This document shows positions 11,062 through 21,192 of a stretch of 64,000 nt of DNA, piece by piece. The DNA is from Phytophthora colocasiae (lineage: Eukaryota > Oomycota > Peronosporomycetes > Peronosporales > Peronosporaceae). Every line of letters begins with the position of its first letter. Position 1 is the first letter of the stretch. Both the position numbers and the translations under genes were made by a program. The notes below the pieces were generated by a model. It saw only the letters and a list, made by a program, of their open reading frames with translations, was not told where the DNA came from and did no database searches. The stretch spans positions 310,001-374,000 of the forward strand of contig JAGKQI010000049.1 of the NCBI GenBank assembly GCA_018806915.1. Direction: 5' to 3'.

Positions 11062-11233
11062 TCGGAATCAGTCGAGGAGGAAAACAAATCCTCGCAGTCG
11101 TCAAGTATTGTGGATTTCATTCAAAATTCCCAAGGGCGGTTCATTGAATCGACCCGAGGCGAACCGCCGCCCAATCGCCAGACCTATCAAAATGACTAGA
11201 TTTCATGACTGTTCAGTGTTTCATCTCACAACA

Positions 11234-11910
11234 ATGGCGAGCGTGGATAGCACTACAAGCGAAGACATGGTTGGTCGCGGCGACACGACAGACCCCTCGC
11301 CGCAGCGAGAGGATGCGCGTAGCAGACGTGTTTCGCAGCGAGTCCATCCTTATTCTGCTTGCTCACATGCGAGGAGGTCTCTGCATGAAGAGCTGAGTCT
11401 CGAGAGCATCCAACTGGCACAAGATTCGCCGCGCTTCACTTCATCACCAGCGAGCACGGCTGAAAGCAATGCTCATGGATCCCTAACTCCGCAGCACCCT
11501 GCTACATGTCCATCCTCACCATCAAGTTCAGCGAGAACTCCCCCATAAGAAGGTCACCAAGGCTGGGTCAGATTGAGTCAGCTGGAGCTGGCATTAGCAC
11601 TCCAGAAGCGGACTCGTTGGCGCGGGTTGCAGCAAACACCGAGAGCGTGGCATTAGTTCGTCGATCACCCCGTCTTATGCAGCGAGCTACACGCGATGGT
11701 GGTGAGCGTCCATCGACTGATGGACACCAATACAGGCTTGTCGTGAAGCCGATAGTCAAGGCCGCTGTCAGCCAACGTGACACGTCCGGTGATGCGCTGG
11801 AAGTGTATGCTGTTGAGGGCCCGTCGTTCAGCAGCATTGTGGAGAAGATATGGCATAAATTCCGCGAATACATGAAGGGGAGGGCGGTAAAATCACAAGA
11901 GACTTCGTAA
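11234..11910 (+). pseudogene. Unrecognised Ser/Arg-rich protein with repeated RRSPRL motif, frameshifted
   Basis: Two overlapping plus-strand frames appear to be one coding region. The first (ATG at 11234, MASVDSTTSED) runs to a stop in SSARTPP near 11545. The second continues as IRRSPRLGQIESAG to a stop at 11910. A one-base shift near 11540 would join them. The motif RRSPRL occurs twice (near 11553 and 11670), and the protein is rich in Ser, Arg, Thr and Pro with a more ordered C-terminal segment (YRLVVKPIVKAAV, FSSIVEKIWHKFREYMKGR). I do not recognise the family. It may belong to a transposon, since it abuts a transposase fragment on the other strand. Confidence 0.4.
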
Positions 11911-11914
11911 ATTT

Positions 11915-12118
11915 CTTGTCGGTCGAGGGCGTTGCTCGTTGGTATGTCCCTGTGGATTCATAGACGCGAATCCAATTGCTTATTGTCTTCAAATCCTTGT
12001 TGTAAACGCGAGCGAGCTCCTTTTTTGAGTAACCAAGGTTGTAGTATCCGTACAAACAGTGTAAAACTGTGTTAGGGTGGGCATGTTGTGTCGCGACCGC
12101 AGCTTCCATCTTACACAA
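11915..12118 (-). pseudogene. Transposase helix-turn-helix fragment
   Basis: A minus-strand frame from near 12118 (MCKMEAAVATQHAHPN) encodes YNLGYSKKELARVYNKDLKTI then SNWIRVYESTGTYQR. This is a homeodomain-like helix-turn-helix of the type that starts Tc1/IS630-like transposases. Similarity stops near 11915 (STDKKFT), where the RRSPRL coding region begins on the other strand. No DDE catalytic part is present. The remaining 300 bp to 12425 show nothing. Confidence 0.5.
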
Positions 12119-12425
12119 CGCTGTTTACCTTAGATGAGAGAGTGAAGCAATGAAGATCTTGCTTTGGTCGATTGCCCGTCGGTTCGCCCTAAGGGTCGCG
12201 AATCGGCCCAGTTTGGGAAATTTCGCTGAAAACGACAATACCTCCTGTTGGGGCATGAAAGACATCGGGTAAAACTGCAAATGACATTCTCACAAACGCT
12301 TACGCCAAGTATGCGATTGTAATCATAGTGCCAGAACTGAATTATCTGGAGAGTTGACTCCACCTGGAAATACATCATGTTGATAAAGTTACGACGCACA
12401 GATACAGACAAATAGCTCTCCTCCT

Positions 12426-14259
12426 TCACCATTGCAGCGTGTCTGGTAGATACTTCTCTGCGAGCAGCAAGTAGTACTGTAGTTCATCTTCGACGTTGAT
12501 TTTCTCCACAACATCTTCAGACACACACGCCACCTTGCCCAGTGAACAGATCCACTCCTTCGTGTCCACGTCCTGTGGCGCACACAGCTCATCGTAATTG
12601 TTCTGTTCATACCAAGTCTTCAGAGACCAGAATCGGACCAAGTCCAGTGCTTCTGCAGGCAGCGTTGTCCTATTACGAGACAGCACGCGGTGTAGATACT
12701 CGTCAGGGGTCCACGGCAGCATACAGTTCTCCAGTCCGCAATGAGTTGAGTTGCTGCTTCCACCCTTTTCAGCATTGCAGTGATCCGTATTCAACTCATT
12801 CAACTCCGGACACTCGATCGAGCTGGGAATACGCTCCCCAACGACCCAAGTTGAGTTCTTGACCATCCATTCTTGAGCTGAAATGCTGCGTAAAACAGCA
12901 TTCTCATCGTCTGTCCAGCATAGAAACATCATCCCTAAAGCTCGAAGGAACACTGCAAGTTGCAGCCAATCAGGATGTCCATCATCTCTCACAGCAGTAG
13001 CCGTTGCCAACATGTACTTGATGACCCAGCTCTTCTTCCGTTCCGATTCTCCTGTGAGTTCCATGACACATTTGCACGCTTCCGGAATGGACATCTGAGC
13101 GTGGTCCAAAGCCTCATATTTCGCAATCTGGTTCGTAACGAACGCTGCTGTTTGATACTTCCGCATGATCTTGGTGAACAGTGGATGTGGGTCGGCCTTG
13201 TTGCAGACCAACGACATGATCTCACCACCATCCCAAGGAACCGGGTGGTCTGAAACTTCCACTTTCTTCTCCAATGGATCGATGCACAGATAACTTCCGT
13301 GAAAGCTTTGAAGTGCCACACCTCCAGCACTTGTTGAATTGTCACCATGATGAGGTATAACCTGGAACGTCTCCCACGTGGAATTCAGCGGACGATCAGC
13401 TAGAATGGTGCCATCTTCTTCCACACAGAGGAATTTGCCATGGACACTGCGAAGGAAAACTTCTCCAGTTGCACCCAGGAGCGTTTGCCACACGCAGCCA
13501 TTCGTTTTAGAGCTGACTTCAATGTCTCCATCCTCTCCAGCAACAACACATGTGCCGTCAGGTGTCTGCAACATCATCATGCAGAACCAAGTGCTTTCTT
13601 TGGGACGAACAGGGAAGAAAGTGTTTTTCTGGAACATTGACACCATCGGCACTTTGCGAAGACACTCATTGCCGTTGTAGAGGATAAGCACATTGGCATC
13701 AGCTATTTCGGCAAACCCCCAGCCTTGATAAAGTCCCACTAGTCGTCCATGGCGCTTTGCGTCTTCTTCAGCCTCCAAATAGAGGGCGTTGACTTGTTTT
13801 TCCTTTAAAGTGGCTAAAGTTGCTAAATAGAGCACACGAGCTAAGCCCAAGCCACGGAAATCCTTGTTTACCACGATTGACTTGACATGAGCTGTGCCAT
13901 TTTTCTCTAACGTGAAGATGAGCTTGCCAATTGCACCTCGTTGAGTTGCTGCAATAAAAAAAATATCAATTGAATTAGGGTTGGTGGCTATGCATTTTAG
14001 TGGCAGCAATTATAAAGTCAACAGTACAGGCGAAGAGCACCCAGCGCAGCTCCTTAGTCCGTCGGTCGTCAGTGAATTGCAGACGGAAGCGCACAGTAGG
14101 AGCGGGTAGCGCCTCTGTGAGTGGCACACAAGTGCCTAAAGGTGGAGACAGCGCGAGGTTTGCCATCGTCTTCTTGCAAATTGCCGAATGAATGGGAAAA
14201 TAGTGTCGATAGTGAACCCCAGTCACTTTTGGTCGTTCTTCAACCACTTTCACTAGCAT
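12426..14259 (-). CDS. GNAT - beta-trefoil - degenerate myo-inositol oxygenase fusion, two exons
   Basis: Exons are 14259-14028 and 13948-12426, with an intron of about 79 bp (GTACTG..TTGCAG), giving 584 residues from the first ATG after the upstream gene's stop. Residues 1-150 are a GNAT acetyltransferase with the acetyl-CoA loop DFRGLGLA (about 106) and LYQGWGF (about 150). Residues 200-325 resemble a fascin-type beta-trefoil (VHGKFLCVEEDG, FHGSYLCIDPLEKKV). Residues 340-584 follow the myo-inositol oxygenase fold, ending VEDELQYYLLLAEKYLPDTLQW-like as in MIOX. Of the MIOX iron ligands only His98 (GHPDW) is kept. The His-Asp pair is RA (FLRALG), His194 is Pro (TPDEY), His220 is Trp (RFWS) and Asp253 appears lost. 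The last domain is therefore probably non-catalytic. The start is not certain. Confidence 0.72.
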
Positions 14260-14336
14260 ACGACTGTTTGGCAAGATGGGACGATGGAAATCTTCAACGC
14301 TAAAGTGGCTGCTTAACGGTGAAACGTATGGGCAAT

Positions 14337-17300
14337 CTATTGTTTCATCATGGAAGAGCTCCTTTGCAGCTTCCACATGGCTCTACAGTCGTTTGCAATT
14401 GTTGTCTGTGAGTCTCGTACTGTTTCCTGCTTTGCGTCTGTACTCGCTCTGCGCTGCCTCACGTCACTTTGAACTTGTCGAGGGCTTGGAGTTCCAAATG
14501 AAGGAGGTATTGATACTGGTCGGCAAGGAGAAAGCACCATTGTTGTGTTGCATGCACTGGGTTGAGTGAAAAACCCAAGTGAGGCCATTCCGGGGGATGT
14601 CATTGGACTTTTCGGTTGAAATGACCCACCAAGTTGTGTTGCACGCGTAGGCGACAAGTATGACGGAGAATCAACCACCGGTGCAGCTTTCTCTTGAGTA
14701 AACGCTGACAGTCCGGTTGAAGCCAATGTGATCGGACGCGCGCCATAGATTGGTGCTCCACGACTCGATAAAGATGTGGGGGAATCAATCGAAATCTGTC
14801 CTGGTTGTGCAATTTTGGTTAGCGCAAGTGGTGCTGGAGTGAATAATCGAGATACGGCGTTGTTGTGGCCTTTTTGGTGCTGCTGTTGTTTCTTGTCTTT
14901 AATTCGACGAGCTAATTGCGTTGTTGGCAATGACTCGATAACTCGCGTTTGGCTTTCTTTGTTATCTGTATTCGCATTTTTGGTTGGTGTAGATGGAGTT
15001 GGGCGACTGATAGGTTGCCACGGTTTATCCACAACAAAATAGGATGGATTCCGCTTTTGCTGCTGTTTTTCCACTGTTTCGAGATTCCAGCGATGGCGTT
15101 CGAGCAACGAATTGCGAATATTCTGCAAACTTGACATTGGCAGTCGCCTCCATCCGCGTTCCGAGAGTTCCAACATTTGCACGCGAGTTGAACACATGAA
15201 AACTGTTCTCGCCAGATCAACAGCAATTGTGGGGGACGAAGGGCTGTTGGCTGTTGTGACGGAGGCTAAAGTGGCTGCAATATACATTTGAGCATTCGTA
15301 CTCGAAGATTGAGTAACAGGTGATGTTGGTGATGCTACAGGTGGTGAAGGAGATGGAGCGTTAGTGTTTGGACAAGGAGAAGAAGTAGTTCCAGCTCCAG
15401 GTGCAGAAGCAATTGGCCCTGCGACGGAGCCACTCGCTGACAACATGTTTGCACTGGCAATTGCAACTCCGAAAAATTCTTGAGGGCCAATTGTTGCAAC
15501 TCGGACGAGAACTTCTTTAGTTGAAGCAGAATCGTTCGATCCAGAGTTTGGTGTAGTCTCCGCAACAGGAACAATTCGACGTAGATATACGACCACTTCA
15601 CCACCCCTCACAATGTAAAGCGTGCGCAAATGTACTGGTTCTTGAAGGAAAATATGACGTGGCTCATAGATTTGCTCCTGAAGATCGTGTGCCACGCGAA
15701 TACACTGAGCGAAATCTCCATCACGGAGGAAACTCAAAGTCGCGAGAAATTCTGCACGCCCGACCATCGCGTGCTGGACAGAAACTCCAGGAATTTGTAC
15801 CATTAAAGCTTGCAAATGCGCTCGTTCGAGAACTAAAAGATCCGCTTCACATGCAGCCAGAGCTGTAGCTGATCGATGTAGTCGAGTGACAAGTGATAAT
15901 TCACCAAAGGAGTCTCCAGCAGATAATGTTGCAAGCACATCGTACTGTTTAAGAGTGAGTCCAGGCTGGAGAGTGTTAACATCTTCGTTTACGATGTTGA
16001 TATTGCCTCGCAAGATGAGGAATGCACGACTTTCAATCTTTCCCTGTCGAAACAGAAATTTGTCCTTTTGGATCGTAAGAAAGTTGGCGTATCGCCCAAT
16101 TCCACGTGCAAGAGTGAGTTTATCGACGTGACTAGGACGATCGAACTTGTCGATAAACGCTGTTGGTTCGAGCAATCGAGCCATAAAACTAATTTCAAAA
16201 GGCGAACGTTCAGCTGGAGCCAACGATAGTACACGTCGAGTTTCAGCTCGAGTGATACTCAGCGAAGATGTTGGCTGTTCCCAAGCCACACGGTCAGACA
16301 AAAAAGGAAATTCATCGGCCAAAGTTGAATCAGTGTTCATCCTTCGTAATAAATCCAGGTACAGTGTTTTGCCTTCGAACTTTTGCATGTACGCAGCTTT
16401 GAACTTTTTCACGAACGTTTCGAGATGTCGAGATACCAGAGGATTAGCCAAATGCAAATTTCGAGTCTTCACCACAAGTGCCCATTCTTCCATCAATGAC
16501 ATTGCCAGCAAAGCTTCAGCGTCAGTATCCACGCCACCAACGCCAATCAAATGCGAAGCTCCGATATAAGTTTTTCGTGAAATTGCCATGCAAATTACGT
16601 TTCCCGCAGCCACAACGTGGGTAGTTCTTGGGCGGCATAAAATTCCCATCTCACCAAATCCTTGGTAAAGAGTTTTTCGGCATAAAATGGAAGTCCGCAC
16701 CCCCATTTCCTCTTCTTCTTCATCCTGTAGACCAATTGGTATCGTAGCACTTGTTGGTCGTCTCATATCTCGCAAAGGTTCATCTAAAACCACATCAGCT
16801 TCACCTTCGGCTACAATGAAATAGCGGTCGTCATCCTTGTCACCTTGAACAATAATTCGAGCTCCATCCTCATAGTGTTCAAGCGTACAACGATCTAATA
16901 AATATTGTCTTTGACGTGCAGAGAAGTGCTGGATAATTCGCTGCTTTGCTAATACTCCGTGCATCCTTAGTAAATGTCGATGTAGCATCAATTCGTGCAC
17001 AGGTGCTAATAATCTGGCAAAAGCCGATTCAGGAAGCACAAAACACGTCACAGCGCCACTTGCTACAGCGTTTAAAATCCTCGAAACGAGTCCTTGAAGT
17101 AACGATTCCTCTCCAAAATACTCGAGTTCTTCGTGTTTGTGTAGTTGAATTTCCATTTCAGATTCAATTTGTGAACGACGACGAGTGCTTCGTCGAGCGA
17201 AAACAACGCCACCAGAACTGTCCATCGGGATAAAACCTACTGGTCGGACAGTACTTGTAGCGCGAGAACGTCGACGCTGCGTGATCAAAACTTTTCCTTC

Positions 17301-17531
17301 TTCGATGAAATGAACGTCTCGTTCAGGTTGTCCTTGACAGTAAATGTATTCGCCATCAACGTAAGTCACAAGCTCTAAAGCTCGCAACAACTCACCTTCG
17401 GTACAAAGACCTTGCTTCACAACATGCGCCAGGATCGGGACTCGACGGATCAAACGAGCTTTACGCACGGATTCAGGTGTCGACGGCTCATTTTCGTTGC
17501 TTGTCTCCATCGAGTTCTGAAAATCCGTCAT
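14337..17531 (-). CDS. Protein with tandem cyclic-nucleotide-binding domains
   Basis: A single 1,064-codon frame from ATG at 17531. At least three, probably four, cNMP-binding folds are visible. Each has a phosphate-binding cassette: FGEESLL (about 140), FGEMGIL..RPRTTH (about 290), FGELSLVTRLHRSAT (about 560), and a weaker fourth, FGVAIAS (about 690). The third and second keep the Glu and Arg that hold the cyclic phosphate; the fourth does not. After about residue 760 the chain is low-complexity, rich in Ser, Pro, Thr and Gln, with no enzymatic domain. It could be a cyclic-nucleotide sensor or regulatory scaffold; no kinase or channel is fused. Its stop lies 78 bp before the start chosen for the next gene on the same strand. 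Confidence 0.83.
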   Translation of the reverse strand: MTDFQNSMETSNENEPSTPESVRKARLIRRVPILAHVVKQGLCTEGELLRALELVTYVDGEYIYCQGQPERDVHFIEEGKVLITQRRRSRATSTVRPVGFIPMDSSGGVVFARRSTRRRSQIESEMEIQLHKHEELEYFGEESLLQGLVSRILNAVASGAVTCFVLPESAFARLLAPVHELMLHRHLLRMHGVLAKQRIIQHFSARQRQYLLDRCTLEHYEDGARIIVQGDKDDDRYFIVAEGEADVVLDEPLRDMRRPTSATIPIGLQDEEEEEMGVRTSILCRKTLYQGFGEMGILCRPRTTHVVAAGNVICMAISRKTYIGASHLIGVGGVDTDAEALLAMSLMEEWALVVKTRNLHLANPLVSRHLETFVKKFKAAYMQKFEGKTLYLDLLRRMNTDSTLADEFPFLSDRVAWEQPTSSLSITRAETRRVLSLAPAERSPFEISFMARLLEPTAFIDKFDRPSHVDKLTLARGIGRYANFLTIQKDKFLFRQGKIESRAFLILRGNINIVNEDVNTLQPGLTLKQYDVLATLSAGDSFGELSLVTRLHRSATALAACEADLLVLERAHLQALMVQIPGVSVQHAMVGRAEFLATLSFLRDGDFAQCIRVAHDLQEQIYEPRHIFLQEPVHLRTLYIVRGGEVVVYLRRIVPVAETTPNSGSNDSASTKEVLVRVATIGPQEFFGVAIASANMLSASGSVAGPIASAPGAGTTSSPCPNTNAPSPSPPVASPTSPVTQSSSTNAQMYIAATLASVTTANSPSSPTIAVDLARTVFMCSTRVQMLELSERGWRRLPMSSLQNIRNSLLERHRWNLETVEKQQQKRNPSYFVVDKPWQPISRPTPSTPTKNANTDNKESQTRVIESLPTTQLARRIKDKKQQQHQKGHNNAVSRLFTPAPLALTKIAQPGQISIDSPTSLSSRGAPIYGARPITLASTGLSAFTQEKAAPVVDSPSYLSPTRATQLGGSFQPKSPMTSPGMASLGFFTQPSACNTTMVLSPCRPVSIPPSFGTPSPRQVQSDVRQRRASTDAKQETVRDSQTTIANDCRAMWKLQRSSSMMKQ

Positions 17532-17676
17532 GCTAATTGTACCAGTGTCCGTTTCATCAACATTAAATGTTGTTTCTGGTTGTACAAGCTTGTTTTGTTC
17601 TGATAAATTAATGGCCTTCCTTTGGTCTGTAAATGCGAGCTGCCAAGACTCGCTCCTAACATTGGCGACTGCTTCT

Positions 17677-20001
17677 TCATGATTCTGTCTGCGTGTGCTT
17701 TGTGTTTGCGTCCGTTTCTGGTACTGGTGATGGTACCATGCTACTGCTATCGTCTTCTACGTGCCCTGCGCTCAGAGCTGATGCAGACGAGATAATGCTG
17801 TCATCGTCATCGGCTATTGTCGGGATCGGTTGCTTGAGAAGCTGCGGTACAATGGTAGAGCGTAGTTCGAAAGCAACCTCCATGGCTGTTGGACGGGCTG
17901 CTGGATCCAAGCTTAAGCACCGTTGCGCAAGATCACGAATGGCTGGGGGACAGTCATCACGGAAATTGGGCAGCAGTTTACCCTCGGACACGAGGTGGAC
18001 GATCTGCATGCTGCGCATCTTGGCGTGACGGCTGAATCCGTACGGTAGAGCGCACGTGTCAATCTCAGATAACACGACACCAAAGGAAAAGAGATCGCTC
18101 TTCTCATCGTAGCGCTTTCCCTCCAACACTTCAGGTGCGCTCCACAAGATAGTACCGATGCCGTTCGTCATCGTATCCTCCACAGAGCGTTCACGACTCA
18201 GTCCGAAGTCACTCAGTTTCGCGCGTAATCGTCGATCCAGCAGCACATTCTTGGACTTTAGGTCGCGATGAATCACCACCGGTACCAACGAGTGTAGGTA
18301 CACTAAAGCCTCAACAATGTCACTGCTCAACATGAGCTTCTCCCTGCTCCAGCTCAGCTCCTTTTGTGCCACTGGATTCGCCAATAAACTCTCGAGATCA
18401 CCACGAGGCATGTACTCTGTGACAGCACATAGGTGGAGCAATGACTGCCAGGCCACACCACAGAAGGCAACAATGCGCGGGTGAGCTAATAACGAAGCCA
18501 TTCGGATTTCCTCCGCGAACTGTTCCAAAGCCTCGGGATCTTCGCGCTTTGTAGGCAGTAAACACTTCATTGCCACATATCGTGTTTCGTATTGACCGAG
18601 CCAAACTTCACCGCTGCCCCCCTTCGCTAGCAGCCTTAGGAAGTGAAGTTGCGCAAAAGAAATACGCTTCGTCACAATAGCTGGGTCGGCAACAAAGGCG
18701 CGCAAGATAGAGCTCTTGCGGCACAGCTGGTCGTTGGATAACGTGATCTCGGCGCGTGTAGTGGCAACAAGTGCCGACGTACCGTTAATGCCTGGAGAAC
18801 GTCGGCTTCGAGGCCGAGCGCCGAAGAAAACTTCCATCGGTGTGAGCCGTTCCTCGTCTGTCGCAGCCACAGCTAGTGCTGGAGCTAAAGGTCCTCCTAA
18901 TAGATGAGACGTCGGTGACCAGCAACCATCGTCCCAGGATCCCTCCAATACCATACGGTCGTAGGCGTCCTGTAACCAGGCTCTAGAGCGACTTAACCAC
19001 CAGACTGAGACCGCCAACGCGACACAAATCAACATGGACACAGACAGCAGCACAATAGCTGTCGTAGAGAATGTTCCTGGCGACGGCACCGACTCGAGCT
19101 CCAGCCACGCGTTCATAGCTGCCCCCTGTGATGCTGGGCATAGATCCACTTCTGTAAAGCTGCTACTGTTGGCCGTAAAGCTGATACTTCCACTGCTGCT
19201 CGTGACGTCAATATCGTCCGCAACACCTCGACACGGCAGAATGAAGTTCATATTCGGCTGACACGAGTCTGTCCCTGTGAAAGTGGCGTCTGATAAATGA
19301 ATAGCAAAAAGTGCTTTGCTGGGCTCCGTCCCCACAGGCGTGTGTCGCCTTACCACAGGTTCCGGAAGGCTGGTACTGCGTCCATCCTCAGCCCAATAAA
19401 CTCCTGCAAACTGATTCTGTCCGGCCATAGCGGACGCGTACACTGCACACCTAGTAAGTGGGATCATCTCGTCAACTGAACACTCACTCGGCAGGAAATG
19501 ACCTATAAGTCCACAGTTCTGGACATCGCAATTCTCTCCGCTGCTGTTACTCCCTGTAAGCTGAAGTGTCTTGACCTCTGCTAAGTCTGGTAATAAATCT
19601 CCCATCCCTTGGCTACAGGCTGTAAAAATCTGCACGAGTTTCACGCTGTCGCCTTCCACGGAAGAGCTTGAGGAGCTTACAGGCGACGCGAACACGAATC
19701 CCGAGTCCCACAGTAGCGCGCGCTGCATGAATCCAGAGAGCTCAGTCCACGTGAGCGAATAACGGTTTAATCTATTAGAAACGGCGCTCGGTAGCGCGCT
19801 AGAACTGAGTGATAACTTGGCCACAGAGCTACCTGACGTTTCCAAGTTGTAGAGTCGTGCCACGAGGTCCCCCGCGGCCTGACAGTCGCCCAAGAGCAGC
19901 AGGAGGCACAGAAGACACAGAACTGTACGGACAGACACGTGTCGGCGCCGTCGGTAGCGCGTGAGGAGGAAGAAGGCGCCGCGCCGTCGCACCGGAATCA
20001 T
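17677..20001 (-). CDS. Receptor-like TKL protein kinase 1
   Basis: 774 residues from the first ATG at 20001; the open frame extends a few codons further, but from GTG. A basic stretch and hydrophobic signal (LCLLCLLLLLGDCQA, about 29-43) precede a Cys-containing ectodomain of about 270 residues with several NxS/T sites. One membrane span follows (about 314-337, AIVLLSVSMLICVALAVSVWW). The cytoplasmic kinase (about 450-715) has all main motifs: GGSGEVWLG loop, VAMK lysine, VIHRDLKSKNVLL, SDFGLS and SAPEVLEG. It should be active and signal from the surface; ligand is unknown and the ectodomain matches nothing I know. It is a tandem paralogue of the gene to the right: the ectodomain elements SGFMQRALLWDSG and SGYLQRALLWETG correspond. 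A short acidic tail follows the kinase. Confidence 0.88.
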   Translation of the reverse strand: MIPVRRRGAFFLLTRYRRRRHVSVRTVLCLLCLLLLLGDCQAAGDLVARLYNLETSGSSVAKLSLSSSALPSAVSNRLNRYSLTWTELSGFMQRALLWDSGFVFASPVSSSSSSVEGDSVKLVQIFTACSQGMGDLLPDLAEVKTLQLTGSNSSGENCDVQNCGLIGHFLPSECSVDEMIPLTRCAVYASAMAGQNQFAGVYWAEDGRSTSLPEPVVRRHTPVGTEPSKALFAIHLSDATFTGTDSCQPNMNFILPCRGVADDIDVTSSSGSISFTANSSSFTEVDLCPASQGAAMNAWLELESVPSPGTFSTTAIVLLSVSMLICVALAVSVWWLSRSRAWLQDAYDRMVLEGSWDDGCWSPTSHLLGGPLAPALAVAATDEERLTPMEVFFGARPRSRRSPGINGTSALVATTRAEITLSNDQLCRKSSILRAFVADPAIVTKRISFAQLHFLRLLAKGGSGEVWLGQYETRYVAMKCLLPTKREDPEALEQFAEEIRMASLLAHPRIVAFCGVAWQSLLHLCAVTEYMPRGDLESLLANPVAQKELSWSREKLMLSSDIVEALVYLHSLVPVVIHRDLKSKNVLLDRRLRAKLSDFGLSRERSVEDTMTNGIGTILWSAPEVLEGKRYDEKSDLFSFGVVLSEIDTCALPYGFSRHAKMRSMQIVHLVSEGKLLPNFRDDCPPAIRDLAQRCLSLDPAARPTAMEVAFELRSTIVPQLLKQPIPTIADDDDSIISSASALSAGHVEDDSSSMVPSPVPETDANTKHTQTES

Positions 20002-21192
20002 CCGCTTTGTTATATCGGACACAATTAGGAGACGAAAGTCTCCACTTGAGTGGCAGAGTGCCTGTTATAGAATGAAAGAGGTGACTGCGGCCGGCTTTTT
20101 TGGCATAGCCGGGGCGATATCACACGGACTCCCTTGAAAATAAGAGCGTCGCTTGCGATTAATAATCGCGCTCAAAAGCTGGCGTCCGATGCAGACGACG
20201 ACGGGGACGACGGGTTTGGATGGAGACGACGACTGCACAACTCGCATGGAAGCTGAGTATGAAGTGTATGCGTCGCTGGGCGTGTGCGGATTCCGACGTC
20301 GGAGCTTTTCCTGTCCAGGAAAAGTTTTGAACGAAGATGCGACACTGCCTATCAGAATTTCGTGATCACCTGCAGACAAGTACATGAACGCTTGCAGTTC
20401 GATGCAAAAAAGCTTTAACCTTTTCGTAGAGTTATCGACGTTTGTCGTGGAGTTCAAGCATGTGGCAATTGCAAAAGCAATGCTGGTTTACCGACTGGAG
20501 GGTCTTATTTTCAAGGAAAGGGGCTTGAGGGGATCAATTGGGGTTCAATTTGCACAGGAAGGAGGTGGGACGCGGGCTGGGCGCTTTACATCGCGATAGA
20601 GCGCAGATAACGCTGCAACCACCTTCGGGTGGCAAGGCTCGCGTCCGTGAAGAAGAAGATTGCCTTGCCTCGATGTTGGCCTAAGCATCGCTCCACCACC
20701 GGCTTTGAAAGAGAGATGCACATTATGGCCGTTTCACTTGGTTCTAGTATGGGGATGGGGAGATTGACTTCATTCGGACATAAAACGTCCATTTTCGCAT
20801 GAAGTTCGCCATAGACTTCCTCCACCTGGAGGCAACATGCATGTTTGCCGAGCACGTAAACTATCAACGATGTCGATGCGGTATTATAGGCCTACCGTGT
20901 GCTACCGGCGACAGAACGCTTGCTCGTGAACCTCACGGTGAAGTCGACGCACTTATCGTTGAAGCGTTGGCTGCCAGACAGGCACCGCAAATCGACACGG
21001 CAGACGCGGCAGATTACGATCTGTTGTCTGTCCTTGAAGCGCCATTCACCATGTCGGCGGCAGTATCACTACCATCGCAGCGATGATCACTAGCCCTGTC
21101 GGGCTTGCATTGCGATTAAAGAATCATCACTATCATCGCGTAAATCAAGATACTTTAAACTGTGGTGCGAAACATCACTAGCAAACGAATGG
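20002..21192. other. Intergenic between the two receptor kinases
   Basis: About 1.2 kb. The first few hundred bases upstream of 20001 should hold the promoter of kinase 1. A minus-strand frame at 20586-20867, and weak coding-like sequence up to 21060 on the same strand, could be a gene remnant, but I cannot assign them. No repeat ends were found. Confidence 0.35.

Larger units (their letters stand above)
9112..11120 (-). pseudogene. M96-like (bZIP/START) gene remnant, split by a Merlin-like element
   Basis: The remnant reads leftward. The N terminus (MKSTILDDCED..) lies at 11120-11062. A 1,023-bp transposon follows, and the gene resumes at 10038 with DAAVSETW and a basic region KKSWHQRRKEEILNLRKLV that resembles the bZIP-like start of oomycete M96 proteins. 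Further pieces near 9730-9950 and 9516-9731 (RQATEKAVWAL) and a C-terminal end near 9112-9378 (VEDMLLRKRN) are in shifted frames with stops. The C-terminal piece resembles ENLLVDEALRK of the intact gene at 39414-40688. M96-like proteins are an oomycete family first linked to mating; molecular role is not known to me. The internal frameshifts show that the gene is dead apart from the insertion. Confidence 0.7.

Noticed and set aside
12130..12432. A 100-codon minus-strand gene next to the GNAT fusion
   Set aside because: Composition is not protein-like, there is no motif, and it lies in the likely 3' flank of the fusion gene.
14260..14376. N-terminal extension of the GNAT fusion
   Set aside because: The extended frame begins at GTG and overlaps the end of the cNMP-domain gene; the first ATG at 14259 is preferred, though an upstream exon cannot be excluded.
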